Part shown: positions 35,744 through 45,657 of the stretch, piece after piece
Numbering within the stretch: the first letter of the stretch is position 1
How the letters are laid out: each line of letters begins with the position of its first letter
Assembly: GCF_016889425.1 (NCBI RefSeq)
Contig: NZ_CP069513.1
Span: 1,054,001 to 1,118,000 of the forward strand
Direction: 5' to 3'
DNA length: 64,000 nucleotides
Source: Corynebacterium amycolatum
GTDB taxonomy: Bacteria > Actinomycetota > Actinomycetes > Mycobacteriales > Mycobacteriaceae
Notes under the pieces: model-generated
The model's input: only the letters and a program-made list of their open reading frames with translations
The model's database searches: none
What the model was told of the DNA's origin: nothing
Translations under genes and position numbers: made by a program

Positions 35744-36599
35744 TTAGCGACGCACCCGACAGTTCTTCTCCGGCAGCTTCTCCGTGGATTGTGCTGACGC
35801 CTCGGCATCCTGTTGTGATGTCGGCGGCATGAAGTTCGTTGGCGACACGGTGCACAGAATCTGTTCGCCTTCGATGGTGATAGAACCGCCCGACACGTAT
35901 ACGCGAGTCGCCGGCATGCCCATCGGTATATCCGAATCTCGCAGTGTCAGAGCGAAGGTGTTCATGATGTGCTGCGTATCAGCCTCAGACAGCTCAGGTT
36001 TGACGTGGCTCTTAGAATCCGTTGGGGACGAGGGCGCAGAAATAATCTCCATCGGCGTAATGACCACGTCGCGGCTGACAATGCGCAACTTCGCCGTGAC
36101 CTGAGTTTTTCCCTGCCATCCGGCTGGTGTGGCCTCGAAAATTGCCTCGGTCTCCCAGCCGCCGGTGGGGGAGGAGTCCTTCAGACTCTGGATGCTCAAG
36201 TCCGTCAGCCCCAGCTTGTTGCCCAGAGAGACGCCGTCGAGCGAGAGCTTGGTGAAGTACTGCTTCGTCGGCGACTCTGGGAAATCTCCGCTGAGCACTG
36301 CCGATGCTGGGACCTTAACGTTGGACGCTCCGTACTCCAGAGATACCAAGCCGAAGTCGGGTACCTCCACATCGCGGATGCGCGAAGTTACGGAGCTCCA
36401 CTTACCCGTAACAAAAGAGGACAAGTAGGCCTTGCCACCGATGGCGACGTATGGGGTCATCTCCAGTTGTGCAGTCTCTTGAATATGCTCGGAGAGCTTG
36501 TACTCCGCATGGCTGGCGAAGCCCATGTCGGTGGCGATCACCAGCGCGGCAACGGCGAGGATGGAGCCACCGATTTTCTTCTGTCGTCGGGAAATGGAC
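35744..36599 (-). CDS. DUF2993 (LmeA-family) phospholipid-binding protein
   Basis: 285 residues (GTG start at 36601). An N-terminal signal/anchor helix (about 10-30) is followed by the DUF2993 domain: LSEHIQETAQLEMTPYVAIGGKAYL, then SVTSRIRDVEVP. LmeA-like proteins bind phospholipid or mannan lipids and support envelope maintenance. Usually next to mshD in this genus, as here. The C-terminus ends with basic residues; two Cys (CTVSP and NCRV) could pair. Confidence 0.7.
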
Positions 36600-36682
36600 A
36601 CACTCTATTAGTACCCCATCGCTTTTGGCCCAGCGGACATCGGGGAAGTGTTGAATCCGCGGCTGTGTATAGGGTGGGGCGT

Positions 36683-37591
36683 ATGAACGTAACCGAACTG
36701 CTTGACGTAGACACCACCGCCGCCAGTACGCTACTGCAGCGCGCCCACTCCACCGACGGCGTGGAGGCGTTCGGCGAGGCTTTCGTCCGAGGGCTTGACG
36801 ACGACTCTTTCGGGCATCGACACTTTGCGATTATCGAGAACGACCGTTATTTGGGCCTGGCAGCCGTTGCGCCAGATGCTATGGAGATGGTTGTTGATCC
36901 GGAGTTTCGCAGGCAAGGCGTGGGAGCGAAGCTGCTTGCGCACATCGATGCTGAAGTCGGTGAGCGTCTGCCTATCTGGGCTCACGGTGATGTCGCCGGT
37001 GCCAGCCGCTTGGCAGAGTTGACGGGACGCAAGGTTGTCCGCGAGCTGTTGCAGATGTCCGTTTCGGGCTCAGCGTTGGAGAAGGCGGCGGGGGACGTCG
37101 ATAAGCGTGATGATGTTGAAGCCTTGACCCTGACTGCGGCACGTGCGAAGTGGGGCGCGGCAGCGGTAGATCGAGCGTGGTTGGCAGTGAATAACGAGGC
37201 GTTTGATTGGCATCCGGAGCAGGGGGGTTGGTCACAGCCACAACTCGATCGCGCTCGGGATGTGCAGTGGTTCGACCCGGAGGGCGTGTTCTTTGCTGCG
37301 GATGTGGCCGGGGCGCGCGACAGTGCGGAGGAGATTTGTGGTTTCCACTGGACGAAGTGGCACGCTGAGGAGTCTGTGCCAACTGGTGAGGTCTATGTGA
37401 TTGGACTGAGCTCGAAGGCGCGCGGACGCGGTCTGGGGCGATGGTTGACCAATGTTGGGCTTTCCCATCTCCGGAGCCGGGGAGCGGAAAAGGTAATTCT
37501 CTATGTCGAAGGCGACAATGCTCCGGCAGTGCGCACTTACCGTGCGGTCGGCTTTGAAGTGGCTCGCCGTGATGTGATGTACGGCGCGTAA
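36683..37591 (+). CDS. mshD: Mycothiol synthase MshD
   Basis: 302 residues with two GNAT acetyltransferase domains. Transfers acetyl-CoA to Cys-GlcN-Ins to finish mycothiol, the actinobacterial thiol buffer. The N-terminal GNAT has PEFRRQGVGAKLL; the C-terminal one has AVNNEAFDWHPEQGGW and ARGRGLGRWL, both characteristic of MshD. TAGGGT ends 7 nt before the ATG, so the start is 36683; a longer in-frame reading back to 35969 overlaps the opposite gene and is rejected. Links to the thiol peroxidase at 25.3 kb. Confidence 0.93.
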   Translation: MNVTELLDVDTTAASTLLQRAHSTDGVEAFGEAFVRGLDDDSFGHRHFAIIENDRYLGLAAVAPDAMEMVVDPEFRRQGVGAKLLAHIDAEVGERLPIWAHGDVAGASRLAELTGRKVVRELLQMSVSGSALEKAAGDVDKRDDVEALTLTAARAKWGAAAVDRAWLAVNNEAFDWHPEQGGWSQPQLDRARDVQWFDPEGVFFAADVAGARDSAEEICGFHWTKWHAEESVPTGEVYVIGLSSKARGRGLGRWLTNVGLSHLRSRGAEKVILYVEGDNAPAVRTYRAVGFEVARRDVMYGA

Positions 37592-37811
37592 ATGTGACGG
37601 TTCGGTTTATTGGAGGCGAGTTGTTGGGGAAGGGCTGAGTTATTGGAGAGGGCGAGCTTAGGTTTGTCTCAGTTTTAGGTGGTTTTCCTCTGTGGCGGGG
37701 GCAATGATACTTGTGATTTTGGGGAGATGTTGTCCAATCCTCAGTGTTTCAGGGGCGCATTTTAGGGCTTCTTACAGGGAAAATGAGGATAAATAAAGAA
37801 TTACTTGCGCC

Positions 37812-37829
37812 GTTCACCGATTGTTAATG
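37812..37829 (+). promoter_or_regulatory. PhoR/PhoP-type box of the pst operon
   Basis: GTTCACC and GTTAATG start 11 bp apart, the direct-repeat spacing bound by corynebacterial PhoR. TACTAT (37848-37853) is a -10 candidate 19 bp downstream. This predicts pst induction when phosphate is low. Seen by eye, not scored. Confidence 0.6.
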
Positions 37830-37939
37830 TTTTGAACAGGTTCCGGTTACTATCGGTAGATAGGTTCAGCGCAGTGGACCGGAGTGTGGCGGTTCCACGA
37901 GAACTGTTTCACTCATTGTGTAAACCCGGAGGATTTACT

Positions 37940-39037
37940 GTGCTGAAGAAGAATCGTGCGGCATCCGTCATTGGTCTGGCCGCTATTGCAAGTCTCACCC
38001 TGGCCGCTTGCTCTGAAGAGGGCGGCGAAGGCGCTTCTAACGTTGAGGGTTTGGCTGACGTCACTGGTGAGCTGCAGGGTGAGGGCGCTACCTCGCAGCA
38101 GCGCGCTATGGACCTATTTGCCACCAAGTTTGAAGAGACCGGCTCGACTCTGTCGTACAACGCATCTGGCTCTGGTTCCGGTCAGACTCAGTTCATTGCT
38201 GGCACCGTTGCTTTCGCTGGCTCCGACTCTCCGCTGAAGGAGAAGGACGGCAAGGACCAGGTTGCAGAGGCTAAGAAGCGCTGCGATGGTAACGATGCAT
38301 GGCACCTGCCGATGGTTATCGGTCCGGTTGCCGTTGCCTACAACCTCGAGGGCGTTGATGTCACTCTGACCCCGGCACTGGTTGCTGAAATCTTCGACGG
38401 CAAGATCACCAAGTGGAACGACCCGAAGATTGCTGAGGTCAACAAGGACGCGAAGCTGCCGGAGAAGGACATCAAGGTTGTCTACCGCTCTGAGGAGTCC
38501 GGTACTACTGATAACTTCATGAAGTTCCTGAGCGCTGCTGCTCCGGAGCAGTGGAAGCACGAGGCTTCCAAGTCCTTCCCTACTGCTACTGGTCAGGGCG
38601 CTAACGGCTCGGCTGGTGTTGTCAACGAGGTTTCCAATATCGACGGTGCTATCACCTACGTTGAGTCTGGCTTCGCGGAGGACAAGGGTCTGGGCATCGC
38701 CAAGATGGACTTCGGCCATGGCCCGGTTGAGCTGAACAACGACACCGTCGGTAAGGCTCTGGATTCCGTCACGTTCAAGACTGAGGGTCACGACATGGTT
38801 GTTGACACCGACGCTCTGTTCGCAATGGATGAGGAAGGCGCTTACCCGCTGGTTCTGACCACCTACGAAATCGTCTGCTCCGCTGGTTACGACGAGGAGA
38901 CTCGTGACTTGGTTAAGAACTTCCTGAAGGTTGTTCTGGAAGAGGGCCAGGGCCCAGAGCTCGAAGAGCTGGGTTACATCCCGGTTCAGGGTGAGTTCAA
39001 GGACAAGTTGTCCGCAGCGGTTGACGCTATCAAGTAA
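37940..39037 (+). CDS. pstS: Phosphate-binding lipoprotein PstS
   Basis: 365 residues from the GTG with GGAGG 7 nt upstream; earlier in-frame codons have no site. Lipobox LAAC (Cys 24). Phosphate-binding segments GEGATSQQ, GSDSPL and YRSEESGTT are conserved. It captures phosphate for PstCAB. The following 236 nt gap (39038-39273) has two strong hairpins, suggesting PstS is made in excess. Confidence 0.92.
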   Translation: MLKKNRAASVIGLAAIASLTLAACSEEGGEGASNVEGLADVTGELQGEGATSQQRAMDLFATKFEETGSTLSYNASGSGSGQTQFIAGTVAFAGSDSPLKEKDGKDQVAEAKKRCDGNDAWHLPMVIGPVAVAYNLEGVDVTLTPALVAEIFDGKITKWNDPKIAEVNKDAKLPEKDIKVVYRSEESGTTDNFMKFLSAAAPEQWKHEASKSFPTATGQGANGSAGVVNEVSNIDGAITYVESGFAEDKGLGIAKMDFGHGPVELNNDTVGKALDSVTFKTEGHDMVVDTDALFAMDEEGAYPLVLTTYEIVCSAGYDEETRDLVKNFLKVVLEEGQGPELEELGYIPVQGEFKDKLSAAVDAIK

Positions 39038-39054
39038 TTCGTTGCGCGCAACGC

Positions 39055-39227
39055 GGGTGAAAGCAGAGTTGGCTCTGTTGTTACCCGGTTGGCGCGAGGA
39101 TTACTTCAGCCGGCCACGCAGATTTGAGCTGTAGGCCGAAAACCTGACGTAGACCGGTTGGCTTTATACATCGACACCTCAGTTGATTGGGTACCGCTCG
39201 TAGAGGGGTATTGAGGCCAATCGGTCT
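39055..39227 (+). other. Structured pstS-pstC intergenic region
   Basis: First hairpin 39055-39085 (GGGT/ACCC with inner CAGAG/CTCTG). Second, long, structure 39151-39227: AGACCGGTTGGC pairs with GCCAATCGGTCT (one G-T pair), enclosing CCTCA/TGAGG. No long T-run, so partial termination, RNA processing or 3'-end protection of pstS are more likely than full termination. Confidence 0.55.
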
Positions 39228-39273
39228 TCATGTGCGTTGAAGCACAAATCACTTCTACTTAGGAAATGAGATC

Positions 39274-40317
39274 ATGAGTTCCTCGACTCCCATTGAAGGG
39301 AAGCAGGAGGCTGTAGACAGCAGTCTGTTGCAGTCCTCAGCACCGCAGGTGGATTCCTCCGGCGACGAGAGCTCGGAAGAGCAAGCCATTCAGTCCGGCG
39401 TTGTTCGTCCTGGTGACCGAATCTTCAAGATTCTGGCGGTAGGATCTTCCGCATTGGTGACTGCTGCCATCATCGCAATTGCAGTGTTCCTACTCCTGCG
39501 CGCAGTTCCGGCAATGTCCCGTAACGAAGCGAACTTTTTCACCTACACCGAACGATGGAACCTGGCGGATACCTCCGCCATGTACTTCGGTATTCCGAAC
39601 ATGTTTCTGGTGACCGTCGCGGTTTCCATCCTGGCGCTGATTCTGGCGATGCCGGTTGCGCTGGGTATTGCCATCTTCCTGACTGCCTATGCTCCAAAGA
39701 AGATGGTTAAGCCGCTGGGATACCTCGTGGATTTGCTGGCCGCAGTGCCGTCGATTGTTTACGGTCTGTGGGGCTTTATGGCTCTCGGTCCGGCATTGGC
39801 TGGTCTGTACGGGTGGTTGGCTAAGACACTGGGCTTTATCCCGATGTTTGCCCTGTACCCAAACTCACCGGCCTTCGAGACCGGTCGAAACCTCTTCACC
39901 GGTGGCATTGTGCTAGCAATTATGATTCTGCCGGTTATCGCGGCTACCACCCGTGAGGTCTTTGTTCAGACCCCGCGTGGTCACATTGAGGCATCGCTGG
40001 CTCTCGGTGCGACCCGTTGGGAGATGGTCAAGCTGGCCATTCTGCCATTCGGTCGTTCTGGCTTTATCTCCGGCTCGATGCTGGGTCTGGGACGCGCCCT
40101 CGGTGAGACGATGGCTCTGTACCTCGTAATCTCCCCGTCCTCGGCATTCCGTGGCTCGCTTTTCGACGGTGGTACCACCTTCGCAACCGCAATTGCTAAT
40201 GCGGCACCGGAGTTCAATGACAACCTCAAGGCCGGCGCTTACATGTCCGCAGGTTTGGTGCTGTTCTTGCTGACCTTCGTGGTCAACTCCGCAGCCCGAA
40301 TGATTGCGAAGAAGTAG
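39274..40317 (+). CDS. pstC: Phosphate ABC transporter permease PstC
   Basis: 347 residues, six membrane helices and the EAA-type loop (HIEASLALGATRWEM near residue 235) that contacts PstB. Forms the channel with PstA. An acidic Ser/Glu-rich N-terminal tail of about 45 residues is typical for corynebacteria. AGGAAATGAG precedes the ATG. Confidence 0.93.
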   Translation: MSSSTPIEGKQEAVDSSLLQSSAPQVDSSGDESSEEQAIQSGVVRPGDRIFKILAVGSSALVTAAIIAIAVFLLLRAVPAMSRNEANFFTYTERWNLADTSAMYFGIPNMFLVTVAVSILALILAMPVALGIAIFLTAYAPKKMVKPLGYLVDLLAAVPSIVYGLWGFMALGPALAGLYGWLAKTLGFIPMFALYPNSPAFETGRNLFTGGIVLAIMILPVIAATTREVFVQTPRGHIEASLALGATRWEMVKLAILPFGRSGFISGSMLGLGRALGETMALYLVISPSSAFRGSLFDGGTTFATAIANAAPEFNDNLKAGAYMSAGLVLFLLTFVVNSAARMIAKK

Positions 40318-40349
40318 CAAGGTCGTAGGAAAAGAAACGAGAAGTAACA

Positions 40350-41288
40350 ATGACTAGTTCAACTACTGATTCTTCGCCTCACGGCCCCGCAGACATGGTC
40401 CCCACCACGGAGTCGGCATTCACCCAGATTAAGGGTTCCCGCAAGGTAGCGGACAACGTCTCCACGGTCCTCATTTACTGCTGCATGGCTCTTGCCCTAA
40501 TCCCGCTGGTGTGGGTTCTCTTTGAGCTTGTCGTCCGAGGTACCCCGTCACTGCTGAGTGGTGAGTGGTGGACTGCTTCCCAGCGCGGTGTCACCGTTGG
40601 TGCGTCTGCCGGCGGTGTTGCTCACGCAATCGTCGGTACCTTGGTTCAGGCTCTGGTCACAACTCTCATGACCGTGCCGTTCGGTATCTTCGTCGCCATC
40701 TACTTGGTCGAGTACGCAGGTAACTCCCGCTTGGGCAAGGTCACCACCTTCATGGTCGACATCCTCTCCGGTGTGCCGTCGATCGTTGCGTCGCTGTTCA
40801 TCTACTCGATGTGGGTGGTCATGTTCGGCATGAGCCGCTCCGGCTTCGCCGTGTCGCTGGCACTGGTTCTGCTGATGCTGCCGATCGTGGTCCGCAACAC
40901 CGAGGAAATGTTGCGCATCGTTCCGCACGAGTTGCGTGAAGCCTCTTACGCTCTGGGTGTTCCGAAGTGGAAGACCATTTTGAAGATTGTGCTCCCGACC
41001 GCACTGTCGGGCATCGTCACCGGCATCATGCTGGCCGTCGCCCGCGTTATGGGTGAGTCCGCACCGATGCTGATTCTGGTTGCAACCTCGCGAATCATTA
41101 CCTACAACCCGTTCGGCCAGTCGCAGTCCTCGCTGCCACTGTTCATGCTGGACATGTACAAGGCCGGTAATACCGGTGCGGCATTCGACAAGATGTGGGG
41201 CGCAGCGCTCACGCTGGTTCTCATCATTGCCCTCATCAATATCCTGGCGCGCGTCGTATCCGCCAAGTTCTCCGTCAAGAGCAGTTAA
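40350..41288 (+). CDS. pstA: Phosphate ABC transporter permease PstA
   Basis: 312 residues, six membrane helices with the loop LREASYALGVPKWKTI near residue 200. Partner of PstC, 32 nt downstream of it and 48 nt upstream of pstB. The N-terminus is cytoplasmic and Ser/Pro-rich. Confidence 0.93.
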   Translation: MTSSTTDSSPHGPADMVPTTESAFTQIKGSRKVADNVSTVLIYCCMALALIPLVWVLFELVVRGTPSLLSGEWWTASQRGVTVGASAGGVAHAIVGTLVQALVTTLMTVPFGIFVAIYLVEYAGNSRLGKVTTFMVDILSGVPSIVASLFIYSMWVVMFGMSRSGFAVSLALVLLMLPIVVRNTEEMLRIVPHELREASYALGVPKWKTILKIVLPTALSGIVTGIMLAVARVMGESAPMLILVATSRIITYNPFGQSQSSLPLFMLDMYKAGNTGAAFDKMWGAALTLVLIIALINILARVVSAKFSVKSS

Positions 41289-41336
41289 TGCTGGGCGCCT
41301 AACGTCCGCTATTTCAAGGAAGGTTTTTGAAAGACC

Positions 41337-42113
41337 ATGGCTAAGCGCCTAGACCTTAACGATGTCAACATCTACTACGGCGATTTCCACGCTGTGCAGA
41401 ACGTCGACCTGCACGTCCCGCCGCGTTCCGTTACCGCATTCATTGGCCCGTCCGGCTGTGGTAAGTCCACCGTGCTCCGTTCGCTGAACCGTATGCACGA
41501 GGTCATCCCGGGTGCCTACGTCACTGGCGAGGTGCTTCTCGACGGCGAAAACATCTATGGCCCGAAGATCGACCCGGTCTCCGTTCGTAACACCATCGGT
41601 ATGGTGTTCCAGCGTCCGAACCCGTTCCCGACCATGTCCATCGAGGACAATGTCGTGGCTGGTCTGAAGTTGGCCGGTGTTAAGAACAAGGCTCATCTCC
41701 AGGAGGTTGCCGAGAAGTCCCTGCGCGGCGCCAACCTCTGGGATGAGGTCAAGGACCGCCTGGACAAGCCGGGCGGCGGCCTCTCCGGTGGTCAGCAGCA
41801 GCGTCTGTGCATCGCACGCGCAATTGCAGTTGAGCCGGAAGTTCTGCTGATGGACGAGCCGTGTTCCGCACTGGACCCGATTTCCACCCTGGCAATCGAG
41901 GACCTGATTCACGAGCTGAAGGAAGAATTCACCATCGTCATCGTGACCCACAACATGCAGCAGGCAGCTCGTGTGTCCGATCAGACCGCATTCTTCTCCC
42001 TCGAGGCAACCGGTAAGCCGGGTCGCCTGGTCGAGGTTGGCCCGACCAAGAAGATCTTCGAGAATCCGGACAAGAAGGAAACCGAGGACTACATCTCCGG
42101 TCGCTTCGGCTAA
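41337..42113 (+). CDS. pstB: Phosphate ABC transporter ATP-binding protein PstB
   Basis: 258 residues. Walker [10 protein letters not shown] (about 33-41), signature LSGGQQQR (about 148), Walker [14 protein letters not shown] and switch His in VTHNM. The sequence ADQ/AARVSD and end region match PstB. Supplies energy for phosphate import. Last gene of pstSCAB; a strong terminator follows. Confidence 0.95.
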   Translation: MAKRLDLNDVNIYYGDFHAVQNVDLHVPPRSVTAFIGPSGCGKSTVLRSLNRMHEVIPGAYVTGEVLLDGENIYGPKIDPVSVRNTIGMVFQRPNPFPTMSIEDNVVAGLKLAGVKNKAHLQEVAEKSLRGANLWDEVKDRLDKPGGGLSGGQQQRLCIARAIAVEPEVLLMDEPCSALDPISTLAIEDLIHELKEEFTIVIVTHNMQQAARVSDQTAFFSLEATGKPGRLVEVGPTKKIFENPDKKETEDYISGRFG

Positions 42114-42154
42114 ACGCTTTGCGTATGCCTTAATAGCCAAAATAATCAAAAAGC

Positions 42155-42203
42155 AAGAGCCCCGTACCTCGCGTGCACACGCGTGAGGTACGGGGCTCTT
42201 TTT
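42155..42203 (+). terminator. Rho-independent terminator after pstB
   Basis: Arms AAGAGCCCCGTACCTC (42155-42170) and GAGGTACGGGGCTCTT (42185-42200), then TTT. Perfect 16-bp stem with a small GC-rich loop. Confidence 0.9.
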
Positions 42204-42312
42204 GTTGTTGCGGTTTATGAGATTGCTATGTCGAGCACATGTTTTGCCACCCGATTGTCTAACCGCGGAGGTGTTTTGTGCCGGGGCACACAGTTTTTGT
42301 GGCGGGATCAAA

Positions 42313-42386
42313 CAGTTACTGACTAGGTTTATGTCAGATGAATAACGTTTACTCGCAGTAAAGTGTCATAAACCTAGTCACTTTCT
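42313..42386. repeat. Dispersed inverted-repeat element, copy 4 (perfect arms)
   Basis: Between pstB and phoU. GACTAGGTTTATG (42321-42333) and CATAAACCTAGTC (42367-42379) form a perfect 13-bp inverted repeat around a 33-nt centre, flanked by CAGTTACT and ACTTTCTCG. The arms resemble those in copies 1-3 but the centre is different, so it shares the folding unit rather than the whole sequence. The following 42387-42550 is low-complexity (repeated GGGGCGGTGTTT and CAACACCCAG) with no gene. Confidence 0.7.
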
Positions 42387-42555
42387 CGGGGTGGGGCGGT
42401 GTTTGGCTGGGGCGGTGTTTAGCCTGGTGTGACTTAAAAACGGCTCCACTCCGGCCTGAAACCCGCCGAGCAGTCCAACACCCAGCTCAGCAGCACAACA
42501 CCCAGCCCTCCTGAGCAACCCAACACTCACCCCAGCAGCCTGCAACTTCACGAAC

Positions 42556-43293
42556 CTACATCCGCAGGTGACGCTCCAAGGCCTGCAGGCGTTGGTTAAA
42601 GCTGCGCTGGTCGCGCTCGTCCTCAAGCTTGTCCAGGTAGACATCGCGCTTGTAACCGGTGGCCAGGTAAACAATCCGGGCCGCAACCTCGACGGCGTGA
42701 TCCGCGTAGCGCTCGTAGAAGCGACTCAGCAGGGTGACATCCACCGTCTGCGCGGGGGTGTGTGGCCAATTATCGTCGTTGGTCAGCGTAAACAGGTGCT
42801 GATGGATGTCGTCGATGCTGTCATCGGTCTTATCTAAGGCCAATGCCTGGTCAACGTTGTAGTCGATGAGTACCTGACGGGTTTCGTGCGTCATCTGCTC
42901 AGATACCGCGGCCATCTCGCGGAAGAATCCCTCCACGGGCTCCGGCAGTGCCTTGTTCGGGTGGCGACGCCGGGCAACGTTGGCAATATGCACACTCAAC
43001 GCGCCCATGCGGGAGATGTCTTCGACAATGTAGAGACCACTGACAATCTGCCGGAGGTCACCAGCTACAGGAGCTTCGCGTGCCAACAGTTCAAAGGCTC
43101 GCTGCTCCGCATCCTGGCGCAGGTCCTCGAGAGAATCAATCTGGGAAAGAACGGTTTCAGCCGAGACTAAATCAGCCTCAAAGAGGGCCTTGTTCGCAAG
43201 CTTGTGCATGGATCCAACTCGGTCACACATCACAATCAGACTGTGGGCCAAGTTGTCCATTTGTTCTCGGTAGACAGTGCGCATGCGTTCCAT
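42556..43293 (-). CDS. phoU: Phosphate signalling protein PhoU
   Basis: 245 residues with two repeats of the PhoU helical bundle carrying the E/DxxxD metal-binding patterns (e.g. DRVGSMHKLANKALFEAD, then VEDISRMGALSVHIANVARRR). PhoU connects the Pst transporter with the phosphate two-component system. GAGGA lies 9 nt before the ATG at 43293, which is preferred over in-frame alternatives at 43302 and 43284. Opposite strand to pstSCAB. Confidence 0.93.
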   Translation of the reverse strand: MERMRTVYREQMDNLAHSLIVMCDRVGSMHKLANKALFEADLVSAETVLSQIDSLEDLRQDAEQRAFELLAREAPVAGDLRQIVSGLYIVEDISRMGALSVHIANVARRRHPNKALPEPVEGFFREMAAVSEQMTHETRQVLIDYNVDQALALDKTDDSIDDIHQHLFTLTNDDNWPHTPAQTVDVTLLSRFYERYADHAVEVAARIVYLATGYKRDVYLDKLEDERDQRSFNQRLQALERHLRM

Positions 43294-43383
43294 AGTAGGC
43301 AATCCTCAACAAGGTCGCGCGTTAGTGGGGAGCCCCCAATTACCCCTCGTAAAGTTATGTAAACACTCGCTCAGAACCGAAGC

Positions 43384-44604
43384 TTAGCCACCGGAGTGCA
43401 TAATCTCCGCGCCTTCAGGCACGGTGTCGTCCTCCGGGTCGTCCAGCCAGCCCTCCGGCAAGACCACCTTTGCAGGGGATCCCTGTCGGCCGCGGGCGCC
43501 GTCGGCGTCCTCCGGGCGGGCGTGGGCGCTGGGGCCGTCGTAAAGCGGCGTGAGAATCTCGTCGAGCGTTGCCAGCGAATCGACGCGTGCGAGAGACTTG
43601 CGCACCTCGCCGCCTGCCGGGTATCCCCGCAGGTACCAGGCGATGTGCTTGCGCAGGTCGCGGCAACCCTTACGCTCGCCCTCGTGCTCCACGAGTAGTT
43701 CCGCGTGACGACGGATAATCCCCGCGACCTCACCAAATGTTGGTGCCGGCGGCACTTCTTTGCCACGCAGCTCGGCGGACAACTGCGCGAATAGCCACGG
43801 GCGACCAAGGCAGCCACGACCGACGACGACACCGTCGCAGCCGGTCTCGTCGAGCATTTTGCGGGCATCGGTAGAGGCGAAGATGTCGCCGTTGCCAAGC
43901 ACCGGGATATTGCTGAAGCCGGAGTCGACCATGTGCTCCTTCAATCGCTCGATTTGCGACCAGTCGGCGTGACCGGAGTAGCGCTGCGCCGCGGTGCGGG
44001 CGTGCAGAGCCACAGCCTGGGCACCCATCTCGGCGGCGATGCGGCCGGCATCGAGATGCGTGTGGTGCTCGTCGTCGATACCGACGCGGAATTTCACGGT
44101 CACCGGAATGTCGGTGCCCTCCGTGGCCCTGACAGCAGCGGCGACGATGTTGCCGAAGAGGCGGCGCTTATACGGCAGTGCTGAACCGCCGCCCTTGCGG
44201 GTAACCTTAGGTACCGGGCAGCCGAAGTTCATATCGATGTGGTCGGCGAGGTTTTCGTCGACGATCATCTTCGCGGCCTCGTAGGTCCACTTTGGGTCAG
44301 TGGTGTAGAGCTGCAGGCTGCGCGGGTTTTCGTTGGGCGCGAAGGTGGTCATGTGCATGGTCTTCTCGTTGCGCTCGACCAGTGCTCGCGCGGTGACCAT
44401 CTCGCAGACATAGAGGCCGGAGACCGTGCCTGTACGCTGCAGCTCCTGCTCGCGGCACAGCGTGCGGAATGCCACGTTGGTGACACCGGCCATCGGAGCG
44501 AGTACCACGGGGGAGGCGAGCTCAAAGGGGCCGATGTGCATGTGCGCGGACGTGGCATCGGCGGGCTTGGCGGCGCTGAGTGGACTCGTGGAGGTATCTA
44601 ACAC
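43384..44604 (-). CDS. dusB: tRNA-dihydrouridine synthase B (DusB)
   Basis: 406 residues. FMN-binding TIM barrel with LAPMAGVTNVAFRTLC, MNFGCPVPKVTRKGGG (Cys 129, the active-site acid) and GDIFASTDARKML, then GRGCLGRPWLF near residue 275. Reduces uridines in tRNA D-loops. The start is a GTG with a CACAAT box 7 nt upstream. Confidence 0.92.
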   Translation of the reverse strand: MLDTSTSPLSAAKPADATSAHMHIGPFELASPVVLAPMAGVTNVAFRTLCREQELQRTGTVSGLYVCEMVTARALVERNEKTMHMTTFAPNENPRSLQLYTTDPKWTYEAAKMIVDENLADHIDMNFGCPVPKVTRKGGGSALPYKRRLFGNIVAAAVRATEGTDIPVTVKFRVGIDDEHHTHLDAGRIAAEMGAQAVALHARTAAQRYSGHADWSQIERLKEHMVDSGFSNIPVLGNGDIFASTDARKMLDETGCDGVVVGRGCLGRPWLFAQLSAELRGKEVPPAPTFGEVAGIIRRHAELLVEHEGERKGCRDLRKHIAWYLRGYPAGGEVRKSLARVDSLATLDEILTPLYDGPSAHARPEDADGARGRQGSPAKVVLPEGWLDDPEDDTVPEGAEIMHSGG

Positions 44605-44778
44605 GTACAGTATTGTGTCACGCTGAACTGCCGTTTTCGAATCTGTTTTGGTCGGCCGGTTGGATTGGTCGTGCGTTTGACTGCGCTCATTTATCCCACG
44701 AGTGTTTCAGTAGTTCCATCGCAAGTGTGGGGTGATTATTAAAAGTTGGCGCGCAATTGCTAGGCTATTTTCTTGCGC

Positions 44779-44851
44779 GGGCCTTTAGCTCAGTTGGTAG
44801 AGCTACGGACTTTTAATCCGCAGGTCGCGGGTTCGAGCCCCGCAGGGCCCA
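44779..44851 (+). tRNA. tRNA-Lys (anticodon TTT)
   Basis: Cloverleaf with acceptor GGGCCTT/AGGGCCC, anticodon loop CTTTTAA, T-arm GCGGGTTCGAGCCCCGC. CCA is not encoded. Confidence 0.95.
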
Positions 44852-44860
44852 CAAGCACGC

Positions 44861-44892
44861 AAAACCCCAGGTCATTAGTAACCTGGGGTTTT
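44861..44892 (+). terminator. Terminator after tRNA-Lys
   Basis: AAAACCCCAGGT and ACCTGGGGTTTT, perfect 12-bp stem, 8-nt loop, T-rich end. It also faces the Nudix gene stop. Confidence 0.85.
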
Positions 44893-44926
44893 GTCGTATC
44901 TTGCCTGTTTTGCCCTTTCGCGGCAG

Positions 44927-45457
44927 CTACTTCTCCCGCTTGTGGTAACCCATTCGCGGCTTGAAGCCCGCGGGGTGCTTGAGCTGCGCGACAGCATCGG
45001 CGACTATTAGACGGAAGCGTGGCTTCATAGGTGGCATCTGTGAGATCTGAAACCATCCGACTTCGGTCGATTCGTCGTCAGCGACATGGGGGACGTCGTC
45101 GCCAACAACACTGCAGCGCATGGCGATATCCACGTAAGAGGTGACATCGCCATTGGGGTATTCGACAGGGCCGACGGCGCCGGTGCCGAGCAGGGCCTCG
45201 ACTGTGACATCGAGTCCAGTTTCTTCCTTTACCTCCCGCACGGCGGCGTCGTGAGGCTGCTCGTTTGGGTCGATGATTCCGGTAACTGGAGTCCATTCCC
45301 CATTATCGGAGCGGCGAACCAGCAATACCTCAGGCAGGGCGTACATCGGTGCATTCGGCGGAACATCGCGAATGACGACAGCTGTGACACCGGGGAGCCA
45401 TAGCGGAGCGTGGCCTATTTTTTCGCGGAGCTGAACAATGAAATCCGGAGTTGCCAT
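44927..45457 (-). CDS. Nudix hydrolase
   Basis: 176 residues. The Nudix box is GIIDPNEQPHDAAVREVKEETG (G-x5-E-x7-REVxEExG), residues about 60-82, with the metal-binding glutamates in place. Cleaves nucleoside diphosphates linked to other groups; substrate not predictable. The C-terminus is Lys/Arg-rich (GYHKREK). Confidence 0.88.
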   Translation of the reverse strand: MATPDFIVQLREKIGHAPLWLPGVTAVVIRDVPPNAPMYALPEVLLVRRSDNGEWTPVTGIIDPNEQPHDAAVREVKEETGLDVTVEALLGTGAVGPVEYPNGDVTSYVDIAMRCSVVGDDVPHVADDESTEVGWFQISQMPPMKPRFRLIVADAVAQLKHPAGFKPRMGYHKREK

Positions 45458-45657
45458 AGTGACGAGCTTATCGGAGCGCTAATAGTGCTTTCGTAAATAG
45501 TAAGAAATTCCAGTTCAGCTGTGGATTTTGGGAAAAGGGTACTTATCCTCTATAGTTCTTTACGTTGCCAAGAGCGCGCGCAAATACAGTGTTCATGCAC
45601 TGCAGAAGTACGCGGAATGTGTCATTGAGTGGCCAGCTCTTTGCAGCGTCAAGTCGG

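Noticed and set aside
35969..36682. Long in-frame extension upstream of mshD
   Set aside because: Antisense to the DUF2993 gene and not part of the known MshD length; a leaderless start at 36683 explains the gene.
42387..42555. Tandem-looking GC-rich repeats before phoU
   Set aside because: Imperfect, low-complexity, no consistent period; not called as an element.
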